From: an uncultured Dysgonomonas sp.
Lineage (GTDB): Bacteria > Bacteroidota > Bacteroidia > Bacteroidales > Dysgonomonadaceae
Reading direction: 5' to 3'
Assembly: GCA_937875275.1 (NCBI GenBank)
Contig: CALNCC010000157.1
Location: forward strand, 1-24,180
Length of the DNA stretch: 24,180 nucleotides
A model generated the notes under the pieces. It did no database searches. It was not told the origin of the DNA and saw nothing but the letters and a program-made list of their open reading frames with translations. The position numbers were made by a program, and so were the translations under genes. Positions 16,538 through 24,017 of the stretch are shown piece by piece (positions within the stretch are counted from its first letter, which is position 1; each line of letters begins with the position of its first letter).

Positions 16538-17382
16538 TATTTTACATTCATATATGACGAAACGATATCCAACACACTCACTTTCTTATAATTTCGGGGC
16601 TCGGACAGATCGACTGAAATATTCTTATCAAATTCTACATTGTTGTACGAAATGGCTATCTCTGCTTTCTTCTTCATCACATTTATTTTTGCCACCATAC
16701 TTTGCGGATAAGAACGTCCGTCTTTGTCTATAAAGTCTTCGTATCCCCAACCTATCGTTCCTTCTTGTCGACTGTGTGATATTGCAGTAAGGACGAGCCT
16801 GTCTTCGCTGTTTACCGTAAAATTGTACATCAAGCCCGCGCTGTCCTTTGCTTTCAATACATAGTTGTTGTTTGCCTCCGACACGGAAAAAGATGAGGAG
16901 TTGCTCTTTTGCACATCTTTCTTTCCGGCAAGGAACAGTTGATTGGTGAGTAGTGCCTGCAAATTATAATAGTTGAGATCGATATTCTGTAAAAAATCAA
17001 TATTCTCGAAACGTTCGGTTGCATAACGCTCGGTCAACCGATCGATAATAGTAAAACCCTGAGGTGTCATATTCACTCTCATGGCTTCCGACCCCAAGAG
17101 AGGGATGCGTATAGATACCTGCAAGACAGAGTCTTTTATCAACTTGATTACTGCGGGCATCTTTCTGCTCGAATTGCCCCTTCGAAATTCGATACTCCCT
17201 TTCGTACTAATTGAGCTATACTTAACACTTTTGTCGAGCACATCGGCAAAAAGTTCTTTCTGGTTTTTTTGCACTAATGCTGCCGCATCGGTTGATGAGG
17301 TAGCCGCTTTCTTTGATTTACATCCTGTAAAGAAAACCAATGCAAGTGCAATTGCTAATATAAATTTAAAACCTATTTTCAT
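16537..17382 (-). CDS. DUF4292 outer-membrane lipoprotein
   Basis: This 281-residue lipoprotein has the lipobox FFTGC (Cys21), followed by KSKKAA. The mature part matches the DUF4292 layout in Bacteroidales: a helical start (ALVQKNQKELFADVLDKSV), then a curved beta sheet with ISTKGSIEFRRG, VLQVSIRIPLLGSEAMRV, TIIDRLTERY and YNNVEFDKNISVDL. Its overall look recalls the LolA/LolB lipoprotein-carrier fold, but that is my inference from strand order, not a motif. It overlaps the TPR gene upstream by 4 bases (ATGA) and the EnvC-like gene downstream by 1 base (TAATG). Such tight coupling implies balanced production. The basic residues after the Cys suggest it stays on the periplasmic side. Confidence 0.88.
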   Translation of the reverse strand: MKIGFKFILAIALALVFFTGCKSKKAATSSTDAAALVQKNQKELFADVLDKSVKYSSISTKGSIEFRRGNSSRKMPAVIKLIKDSVLQVSIRIPLLGSEAMRVNMTPQGFTIIDRLTERYATERFENIDFLQNIDLNYYNLQALLTNQLFLAGKKDVQKSNSSSFSVSEANNNYVLKAKDSAGLMYNFTVNSEDRLVLTAISHSRQEGTIGWGYEDFIDKDGRSYPQSMVAKINVMKKKAEIAISYNNVEFDKNISVDLSEPRNYKKVSVLDIVSSYMNVK

Positions 17383-19130
17383 TCTTCTTCGATATACGTT
17401 TTAGTTTCAATTTTCTTATCAAGAGTCTTTGACCTGCGATTCTCTCTCGGTTCATCTGTCTCTACTTCTTTTGCCTTGATCCAATATTCAACAGCTTTTG
17501 TCTCATCGCCGGTCTTGAATAACACATCTCCGTAGTGCTCATACACTTCGCCACTGATCTCCACACCTTGCTCTCTACTATATTTTATTGCATTCTCTAT
17601 ATACAGTTTGGCTATCACATACATCTTCTGTTGAAACAAGATCCATCCGTATGTGTCCAAATATGTGGGATTGGAAGGTTCTTCTTTAACGGTAATTTCG
17701 CTCATCTTCTCAGCTTTGTCCATGTTTTCTTTCTGCAAAGAGAGGAAATAGCTGTAATTGTTCAGAACACCTAAGTTTTTAGAATTGTGTTTCAGAGCCT
17801 TCTCGTAATAGACAAAGGCACTGTCGGGCTGTTCTATCTGATAGTAAAGATCTCCGATCTGACCATAAAAGTCGGATATGAGATATACATTTGCCGGATC
17901 TACAACCTTTACTCCTTTTCTGAATGTTTCTAAGGCATCTTCATATTGTCCCAACAAATATTCTGAACCGCCTAAGTAAAAGTAGAACTGTGGTGCTTCG
18001 GGCAGATATTCAATTGCTCTTAGACAAACCTCTTTTGTTATTTTCGTGCTATCGGGGAAGGTTGTCGCAATCAGTTGTTCCCACCCTATGGGGTTTGTCG
18101 GATTCGCTTCTGTATATATCTGATAATGGAAACGAGCCTCATTTTTGTTGTTTTGCATCATCAACAGGTTGCCATACATCAGGTTCAGATTCGGTTCTTG
18201 CGGATGCAGAACAAGCAGTGTGTCGAACAGCGCATTTGCCGTTGTCGTTTCTTTTTTATTCTCATGCAATGTGCTAACGTACTGAGCCAACATCCCAAGC
18301 TTCGTACTTATCTCTATCTTCGGACTTTTCAAGGCTGTTTGCATTTCATTTTCGGCAGCATCGCGGTTGTTGGTTTTCTCATAATACGCGGTCATCGCCG
18401 TTATCAGATAGGGGTCTTCGGGGTTAGCTGCCTTAACCTTCGAGAAAAGGAGAAAAGCTTTATCATAGTCTCCCGACTCCATATACAGATTGCCCAGTAA
18501 GACTTGATATCTGATCTCGCTTGGATATTTCTCGATATATCGCTTTATTTCGTCGTAGGCTTCTTCTTTCTGATCCAACAAACCATATAGTCGGAACTTT
18601 TGGAGGGTGAGTTTGTCGTTCAACCCTACAATATTTTCCAATTTGTCTAATGCCTCGATGGCTTGTGGTATATCTCCACTGAGGCGATACGCCTCGGACA
18701 AATAAAGATATAGATCGTTGTCGCCGGGATATTCATTGATCAGTTTGGTGAAGAAATATATTGCATCCTCATGATGATCCATTTCGAGGGAAAGTGTAGC
18801 CAAAGAAAGAACATAATAGTAGTTTGTACTATCAATATCTACCGCTTTCCGGTGGAAAGTCAAGGATTTATCTTTATCCTCAAGACTATTGTGAAATATG
18901 CCTAACTCATACAACAAGTTTGCGTTTGTCGAGTCCATCCGGAGGCAATAGTTCAACAGGTCAAAAGCTTGGCTATACTCTCCTTTCGACTTGGCGATCA
19001 TTGCATCGTAAAAGAAGTTGTCAAACTTTCTCTGCTTTTCTATATCTTCATTCCCACTCTGAGCCGATACCTGAGGAATAACAATCAGGGCCAGCAAAAA
19101 CAAAATTATTTTGTTTATCAGTCTATACAT
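17379..19130 (-). CDS. Large secreted tetratricopeptide-repeat protein
   Basis: The 583-residue precursor has a signal peptide (about 1-23, cleavage VSA-QS). Nearly the whole mature chain (about 30-560) is TPR-like helix pairs; clear units include AIEALDKLENIVG, ALETFRKGVKVVDPAN and AFVYYEKALKHNSKN. At least ten can be counted. The C-terminus is a charged tail (RRSKTLDKKIETKTYIEEE). It forms a conserved Bacteroidales set with dut upstream (33 bases), DUF4292 (4-base overlap) and EnvC-like (next). A scaffold for an envelope or division assembly is plausible because of the EnvC neighbour, but this is inference. There is no lipobox, so it is soluble periplasmic or peripherally bound. Confidence 0.9.
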   Translation of the reverse strand: MYRLINKIILFLLALIVIPQVSAQSGNEDIEKQRKFDNFFYDAMIAKSKGEYSQAFDLLNYCLRMDSTNANLLYELGIFHNSLEDKDKSLTFHRKAVDIDSTNYYYVLSLATLSLEMDHHEDAIYFFTKLINEYPGDNDLYLYLSEAYRLSGDIPQAIEALDKLENIVGLNDKLTLQKFRLYGLLDQKEEAYDEIKRYIEKYPSEIRYQVLLGNLYMESGDYDKAFLLFSKVKAANPEDPYLITAMTAYYEKTNNRDAAENEMQTALKSPKIEISTKLGMLAQYVSTLHENKKETTTANALFDTLLVLHPQEPNLNLMYGNLLMMQNNKNEARFHYQIYTEANPTNPIGWEQLIATTFPDSTKITKEVCLRAIEYLPEAPQFYFYLGGSEYLLGQYEDALETFRKGVKVVDPANVYLISDFYGQIGDLYYQIEQPDSAFVYYEKALKHNSKNLGVLNNYSYFLSLQKENMDKAEKMSEITVKEEPSNPTYLDTYGWILFQQKMYVIAKLYIENAIKYSREQGVEISGEVYEHYGDVLFKTGDETKAVEYWIKAKEVETDEPRENRRSKTLDKKIETKTYIEEE

Positions 19131-19163
19131 ATATGTGGTTGAGTAAAATTCTCTTTTTTTATA

Positions 19164-19598
19164 TTATTTCTTTCCGGTATGCCCGAAACCTCCGGCTCCG
19201 CGTTGCGAGTCTTCAAGAATTTCTACTTCCTGCCATTGCACCTGCGCATGTTGTGCAACAACCATCTGGCACACTCGCTCTCCGTCTTTGATAACAAACT
19301 CATCATTGGACAGGTTTACCAAGATTACTTTTATTTCGCCACGATAATCTGCGTCAATAGTTCCCGGCGTGTTCAGGACAGTCAATCCGTGTTTGAAGGC
19401 AAGCCCGCTGCGCGGACGTATCTGAGCCTCATAGCCCTGAGGCAACTCGATGTACAAGCCGGTAGGGACAAGTGTCCGTTCAAGTGGTTTCAGTATTATA
19501 TCTTCCGACAGATCGGCTCTCAAATCCACCCCTGCCGAAAATGGCGTGGCATACTCTGGCAGAGCATGTTTCGACTTATTTATGATTTTTACTTTCAT
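19164..19598 (-). CDS. dut: dUTP diphosphatase (dUTPase)
   Basis: This cytosolic trimeric enzyme hydrolyses dUTP to dUMP and pyrophosphate, keeping uracil out of DNA and feeding dTMP synthesis. The 144-residue length is standard. All five motifs are present: AGVDLRAD (22-29), RPRSGLAFKHG (61-71), GTIDADYRGEIKV (79-91, with catalytic Asp84 region), GERVCQMVVA (106-115) and RGAGGFGHTG (133-142, where the usual GFGSTG has His for Ser). It stands 33 bases upstream of the large TPR gene and heads the next conserved block. The 125-base gap before it contains a strong inverted repeat. Confidence 0.97.
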   Translation of the reverse strand: MKVKIINKSKHALPEYATPFSAGVDLRADLSEDIILKPLERTLVPTGLYIELPQGYEAQIRPRSGLAFKHGLTVLNTPGTIDADYRGEIKVILVNLSNDEFVIKDGERVCQMVVAQHAQVQWQEVEILEDSQRGAGGFGHTGKK

Positions 19599-19625
19599 TT
19601 TGTATTCCGATAATGTATTACTTGT

Positions 19626-19651
19626 TTGCGAAAATAGCTAAATCTTCGCAA
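19626..19651. promoter_or_regulatory. 26-bp inverted repeat upstream of dut
   Basis: TTGCGAAAAT and ATCTTCGCAA form 10-base arms (nine Watson-Crick pairs and one G-T) around the 6-base centre AGCTAA. No T tract follows on either strand, so a terminator is unlikely. On the minus strand it includes TATTTTCG (19636-19629), a near match to a -7 box, 28 bases before the dut start. An operator or a 5'-UTR hairpin would both fit. The rest of the 19599-19723 gap is AT-rich with nothing clear. Confidence 0.5.
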
Positions 19652-19723
19652 TCCACTTTGTGTTTTGATAAAAATTAAGATTTAAAATACTTTGAGAATG
19701 AAGACATAATAAGGTTTTATCCA

Positions 19724-20827
19724 TTATTGCCAAAAAATATGCGTCGTACTGTTCGGTAGATAAAACAATTCTTGACAATAGCCGCTAAGGATTCTTCGTT
19801 CCGGTTTTTTCTTATCGTAAAGACCCAACGCTTTCACTTCGCAGGTATATGTAAAGTCGTCGTACCGGTTGGCTCCTTCGAGACTTCTGAATTTGTATAA
19901 GGTAAAACAATTATTCATATGGTATTTATCTCCCATTTTCTCAAACTGATAAATGCCTTTTTTGCGAACAATCTTCACTTGCTTTTCGCGGTACTTCTTG
20001 TATGGTTGCTCAGCCAACAGAGAGTCTACCGATTGCACCTCTATCTTCAATATTGCCATATCTTTTTTGTCGATGACAACTTCGCCCTCTGCCCATCCGC
20101 TTTTGCCCGGTATAGGTCTTATGTTGAGTATTATTTGTGTTGTGTCGACAGAGTATGAAAGGGTGGTGACATTGTTTTCGCTCTTGCCAAACGATAGGAG
20201 ATGGGAGGCATGGTATTCTGCCCCGAAGAGATCGGACAATGCCAAGGGGGTCTGTTCGAGATGAAAAACATCTACTAACCGCAACGTGTAAGGTAGATTG
20301 CCGTCTTTCTTGCTTTTTTTGAGATCTTTCTTTTTCAGGGTCGACGTGTATTCAAGATATACTCTGTTGCGACGATCTCGATCATAATCCTCTACCTGAA
20401 GGAAGCTGAGGAGATAGCTTACCGGCTTGTCTACCAGTATGTGTTTACGTGTTCCGTCCATCGCTTTAGCCAGCAGCATTTCGGCTAGATAGGGGTTGAT
20501 CACTACGGGTGCGAGGCTGATGGGTGAAGATTCAAGCTCGATGATGGGGTTGACAACCAGATCGGCATATTTGACCTCTGTGGTTATGTATCCGATGCTT
20601 TGCACAACGAGAACGCTGTCTCTATAACTTTTGATTTCAAAATTCCCCTTTTGGTCAGTGAAAAGGTATTCTTCACCTCCCTGCCCATATTTTATGACAA
20701 CATCTTCTAATGGCTCTTTTGTGTCGCTATCTACTACGCATCCCTTTATCGGTTTAGACACTTGCGCGGCTACCGACAAAGACACCAAACTTAGGATACA
20801 TGTTATCAGAAATTTATTCATCATCAA
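19724..20827 (-). CDS. Secreted CarboxypepD_reg-like domain protein
   Basis: This is a 367-residue protein with a signal peptide (starts Met1, 2 or 3; cleavage after VAA at about residue 21). Residues about 26-100 are the carboxypeptidase-regulatory-like beta sandwich common in Bacteroidota envelope proteins: KGCVVDSDTKEPLEDVVIKYG, TDQKGNFEI, VVQSIGYITTEV. The remainder (about 105-367) is beta-rich with LLAKAMDGTRKH early and VVIDKKDMAILKIEVQS and a final YCQELFYLP later, resembling the periplasmic part of larger proteins of this group but without a barrel. No enzyme motif is seen. It lies 5 bases after the PD40 gene, so the two are cotranscribed. Function unknown. Confidence 0.85.
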   Translation of the reverse strand: MMMNKFLITCILSLVSLSVAAQVSKPIKGCVVDSDTKEPLEDVVIKYGQGGEEYLFTDQKGNFEIKSYRDSVLVVQSIGYITTEVKYADLVVNPIIELESSPISLAPVVINPYLAEMLLAKAMDGTRKHILVDKPVSYLLSFLQVEDYDRDRRNRVYLEYTSTLKKKDLKKSKKDGNLPYTLRLVDVFHLEQTPLALSDLFGAEYHASHLLSFGKSENNVTTLSYSVDTTQIILNIRPIPGKSGWAEGEVVIDKKDMAILKIEVQSVDSLLAEQPYKKYREKQVKIVRKKGIYQFEKMGDKYHMNNCFTLYKFRSLEGANRYDDFTYTCEVKALGLYDKKKPERRILSGYCQELFYLPNSTTHIFWQ

Positions 20828-20832
20828 TAAAT

Positions 20833-22293
20833 TTAAAATACAGCCTCTTTCAGGTGCTCTATCTCTTCGTTTCGGGCTTTTACTTCCTGCACCGCAATCT
20901 CATTTGTCAATTGCTCTTGCTTACGCTCCATCGTTAGCATGTCGTTTTGCATGTTTTGTTTACCGTCATCAGAGGCTTTGGCGTAAAGGTCGCGTTGTTT
21001 AGCCAGTTCTGTCGATACCGAAAACAATTCGGATTTGAGTTGCCTTACCTGATAGTATATGTCTCGTGCCAACTTACTCTTAAAGTCCGACAGCATGTAA
21101 TAGGTGTGCTTGTCGTTGATTACAAATTCGAAGTCCGTAGCTCTCAATTGTCCGTCCTCAGCGTGTACCTCCTCTTTAGCGAGTTTGATTTCCGCTTGAT
21201 AATTACGTCCCTCTTTCCACGAATCGTGAATGGCTGTTATGCGGGCTCTGTTGATTTTATATTGGTCATCCTCTGTCTCTATCTGCTTCACCGAAGGATT
21301 GGGTATGAATGTATACACACACACTTTCCCTTGAGGTTGAAAACGGTCGGACACAAACCATCCTACGTTCTTTTCTTCGTCTACAACATACATATAATCG
21401 TTGTAAACAGAATTGAAGGGCATACCCAATCGTTCGGGTGCCAAATAAGTGTCGTTATTCATGTTGTATCTCGACACAAAGATGTCATAACCACCTATCG
21501 ACTCTTCGTCTCGTGCAGCAAAATAGATGGTAATCCCGTCAGGCATTACAAAAGGATAATTAAGATCACCCTTCAATCCGAAACGATCTTTCGACAACAT
21601 TTTCTCACTTCCATATCCATCTAAAAGTTTATCCATGCTGAAGAGATTGTAGCCTCCACCTTTTTCCGGTTGTGCAAAATAAAGCTTCACGCCCTTTTCG
21701 TTCATATAGACGACAGACTCTATATATTTATCAGCATTGAATACTTTATTGAAATCAGTTAATGTGCCCCCGCTCACACTCAGATTGTATGCTGACAAGA
21801 ATTTTGTTTTGTCAACGACAAGGCTGTCTATTATCTGTATATCTTCGGTGTTGAGAGCCATACGCCTCAGTCGAGCCGTGGATTTGCGAGCATCGTCAAG
21901 TTTTTCTATAGCCTCGTCATCTCCTTTTCGCTTGAGCTTCTTCTCAAACTTGTCGAACATATCATCGGCTTCCGTAAAACGATATTGTTGTGTATACAGT
22001 TCGCCTAAATAGTAGAATCCGTCTCTCACATTCTTTTTCGATGCCAACAGTAAACACTTTTCAGCCTGCTCCAGATCCAATCCTGTTTTGAAAAGGCAAA
22101 CCCCATACCACTGGTTGAGGGATGCGTCGTTAGGTTTCTTTGTGTATTCGGCTTCGAACACAGGCAATGCCTTTTCATATTCTCCGGCTAAATACAGACC
22201 CTTAGCCTCGTTCAGACTCAATGTTTGTGCCGACAGACCAACATTATAGGCAGCACACAAAATAATGCAGATTATATATTTACGTATCATCAC
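20833..22293 (-). CDS. Secreted TPR and PD40 (WD40-like) protein with C-terminal coiled coil
   Basis: The 486-residue precursor has a signal peptide (about 1-22, ending LSA). Residues about 24-145 are TPR helices (AKGLYLAGEYEKALPVFEAEY, then GFYYLGELYTQQYRFTEADDMFDKF). Residues about 165-330 are propeller strands of the PD40 type, best seen in FVMPDGITIYFAA with GGYDIFVSRYN (248-276) and again in VGWFVSDRF. Residues about 400-486 are a charged coiled coil (KLARDIYYQVRQLKSELFSV to the end). TPR plus PD40 recalls the type IX secretion protein PorE, but the OmpA-like peptidoglycan-binding end is absent. It opens the 17-gene minus-strand run and is separated from the CarboxypepD_reg-like gene by 5 bases. 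Confidence 0.86.
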   Translation of the reverse strand: MMIRKYIICIILCAAYNVGLSAQTLSLNEAKGLYLAGEYEKALPVFEAEYTKKPNDASLNQWYGVCLFKTGLDLEQAEKCLLLASKKNVRDGFYYLGELYTQQYRFTEADDMFDKFEKKLKRKGDDEAIEKLDDARKSTARLRRMALNTEDIQIIDSLVVDKTKFLSAYNLSVSGGTLTDFNKVFNADKYIESVVYMNEKGVKLYFAQPEKGGGYNLFSMDKLLDGYGSEKMLSKDRFGLKGDLNYPFVMPDGITIYFAARDEESIGGYDIFVSRYNMNNDTYLAPERLGMPFNSVYNDYMYVVDEEKNVGWFVSDRFQPQGKVCVYTFIPNPSVKQIETEDDQYKINRARITAIHDSWKEGRNYQAEIKLAKEEVHAEDGQLRATDFEFVINDKHTYYMLSDFKSKLARDIYYQVRQLKSELFSVSTELAKQRDLYAKASDDGKQNMQNDMLTMERKQEQLTNEIAVQEVKARNEEIEHLKEAVF

Positions 22294-22552
22294 TGTTGCT
22301 TTTTTCTTTCTTTCAGAGTAGTAACGAACAAATTTACAAGATATTTTTCAATTTCGGATGCATTATCGTATACGAAAACGAAGAAACCTTGCTGAGGCAC
22401 AGATTTGTAATATACCTGTGTGATTCTCGCATTCTGTTGAGAAACATTTTATTTCTCGGAACGATCTATGTTAAATTAAACTAAAACCCCTATATTTGTC
22501 CTTGTGTGCGCAGACAAAATGCGAAAAGAAAAGATCTAAAATCAATTAAATT
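22294..22552. promoter_or_regulatory. Divergent control region between the envelope run and the lipoprotein pair
   Basis: These 259 bases lie between genes reading outward on both sides. For the minus-strand run, TAAATTTG (22336-22329) fits a -7 box but has no good -33. For the plus-strand lipoprotein, TATATTTG (22491-22498) fits a -7 box, with TATG (22467-22470) as a poor -33, 20 bases upstream. A 10-base perfect palindrome TCGTATACGA (22366-22375) and an inverted repeat GAGAAA-7-TTTCTC (22439-22457) could be protein sites. A 62-codon open frame here looks like chance. Confidence 0.45.
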
Positions 22553-23908
22553 ATGAAAGCAATCAGTATCACCCTGAAGCATTTCTACACCTTATTCGGT
22601 GCACTATACTTAAGTGTCTTATTATTCACCAGTTGTTCGGACAACGATGATAATAAAGAAGACGAAGACAACGGAGGAGGAACCTCAACCCCAACATTAT
22701 CACTCAGCCCCAAAGTGACAGATATTGTGTTTTCTGCTACAGCAACAGAAGATTACACCTATGAGGTAACTACCAATCAGACAGAGTGGAATGTCGAAGT
22801 CGCTCCGGCAACCGCGACATGGTGTACGGTAAAGAAGAGCTCCGACGGGAAAAGCTTCTCGGTGAAGGCTACCCAAAATGAAGAAAACGTTGTTCCCGAA
22901 AAGGCGACTATTACCGTTACGGCGGGAAAAGCTAAGACTATTTCATTCTCTGCTACACAAGACAAAGCTTACTCTATATATATCGCCGGATATGAAGACG
23001 ATGCCGTCTCTTCCGGCCATCTTTATACAACTTATTGGATTGACGGGCAAAAAACGACAGTAGGTCAAACTATTGGACACGAATCGACAATCAATAGAAA
23101 TCATATTTTATCTGTTTCAGGAAAAGATGTATACACAATAGGAATCGAAAAAAAAGGAAATCTCGATATCGCATGCTATTGGAAGAATGGCGAAAAAAAT
23201 ATTCTTGGCACAGGAATCACTCTTTCTGAGGCAAGAGCTATATATGCACATAATACCGATGTATTCGTTGCCGGAACGGAATATAATAGTGATAATAAAA
23301 GTATTGCTTGTTATTGGAAAAATAATAAAAAAATCGCCTTAGGAGATGAGACAAATTCTACATGGAGTCTCGACATTACAGTTTCAGGTAATGATGTCTA
23401 CATATTAGGAGTCGAAGAAGCCTCGTCAGATGAAATGGCTCCTCCATTTTATTGGAAAAACGGAGAGAAAATAGCAATCACTGGAGCGACAGCAGGGGAT
23501 CAGGCGTACTCTATTCTTGTTGATAAAAATGATGTTTATATTATTGGAAAAAGTTCGGATGAGGAATATAGTACCAACGCTTGTTATTGGAAAAATGGAG
23601 AAAAAATTGTGTTATCTGACGGGGTAGATGATTGCGCCAAAGATATATTCATTGACGGCGATGATGTCTACATAAGCGGATACATTAATGCTGTTGCTTG
23701 CTATTGGAAGAATGGGGAAAAAGTTATGCTTGATGAAGAGTCTAAGATGTCCTTAGGCACATCAATTTGCGTATGGAATAATGATGTATATGTAGCCGGA
23801 CATGACTCAAATAGCGAAGATGCTTCCAACGCTTGTTTTTGGAAGAATGGAAAGAAAACAACCCTCTCTAATCTATATTCTTTCGTCGGTTGCATAACTG
23901 TACAGTAA
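22553..23908 (+). CDS. Surface lipoprotein: BACON domain plus seven YWKNGEK repeats
   Basis: This 451-residue lipoprotein has its lipobox at LLFTSC (Cys28), followed at once by SDNDDNKEDED, a good match to the acidic surface-export signal described for Bacteroidales lipoproteins. Residues about 46-136 are a BACON domain (W79 and W90 positions, EKATITVTAGKAKTISFSATQ). Residues about 140-450 hold seven units of about 40-51 residues. Each pairs a DVYxxG strand with a YWKNGEK strand; starts are near 143, 193, 237, 282, 328, 372 and 412. The first (YIAGYE with YWIDGQK) and last (FWKNGKK) are the most diverged. Seven such units suggest a seven-bladed propeller. No enzyme residues are evident; glycan or host-surface binding is a guess. 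A second lipoprotein follows 109 bases on. Confidence 0.85.
   Translation: MKAISITLKHFYTLFGALYLSVLLFTSCSDNDDNKEDEDNGGGTSTPTLSLSPKVTDIVFSATATEDYTYEVTTNQTEWNVEVAPATATWCTVKKSSDGKSFSVKATQNEENVVPEKATITVTAGKAKTISFSATQDKAYSIYIAGYEDDAVSSGHLYTTYWIDGQKTTVGQTIGHESTINRNHILSVSGKDVYTIGIEKKGNLDIACYWKNGEKNILGTGITLSEARAIYAHNTDVFVAGTEYNSDNKSIACYWKNNKKIALGDETNSTWSLDITVSGNDVYILGVEEASSDEMAPPFYWKNGEKIAITGATAGDQAYSILVDKNDVYIIGKSSDEEYSTNACYWKNGEKIVLSDGVDDCAKDIFIDGDDVYISGYINAVACYWKNGEKVMLDEESKMSLGTSICVWNNDVYVAGHDSNSEDASNACFWKNGKKTTLSNLYSFVGCITVQ
22968..23890 (+). repeat. Seven tandem coding repeats (about 120-153 bp each)
   Basis: The repeats encode the DVYxxG ... ACYWKNGEK units of the lipoprotein. At the DNA level the TATTGGAAAAATGGAGAAAAA-like core recurs with third-position differences, so the copies are old enough to have diverged but still alignable. 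Unit lengths vary (periods of about 51, 44, 45, 46, 44 and 40 residues), with the variation in the loops between the two strand motifs. Confidence 0.8.
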
Positions 23909-23955
23909 CGAAATCTATACGTAAAAAAGAAAATCTGTATTTTTTCATGTTTATA

Positions 23956-23986
23956 TTTGATAAGATGCAGAGATTCTTTAATTTTG
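23956..23986 (+). promoter_or_regulatory. Promoter of the second lipoprotein gene
   Basis: TTTG (23956-23959) and TAATTTTG (23979-23986) are separated by exactly 19 bases, a full match to the Bacteroidota -33/-7 promoter. Initiation would fall near 23993, about 25 bases before the ATG at 24018. It implies the second lipoprotein has its own start rather than relying on read-through. No strong terminator is seen between the two genes. Confidence 0.72.
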
Positions 23987-24017
23987 GAACCATACTAACT
24001 TTAAACCGATCTATATT

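Noticed and set aside
20947..21624. 225-codon open frame on the plus strand
   Set aside because: Antisense to the TPR-PD40 gene, whose signal peptide, repeats and spacing to its neighbour are convincing; the antisense product shows no recognisable feature.
22296..22484. 62-codon plus-strand frame in the divergent gap
   Set aside because: No signal of coding use, sits between candidate promoters, and composition is that of AT-rich spacer.
23909..23955. Terminator after the BACON lipoprotein
   Set aside because: Only an A-run/T-run pairing with no G-C stem (around 23923-23946); too weak to call.
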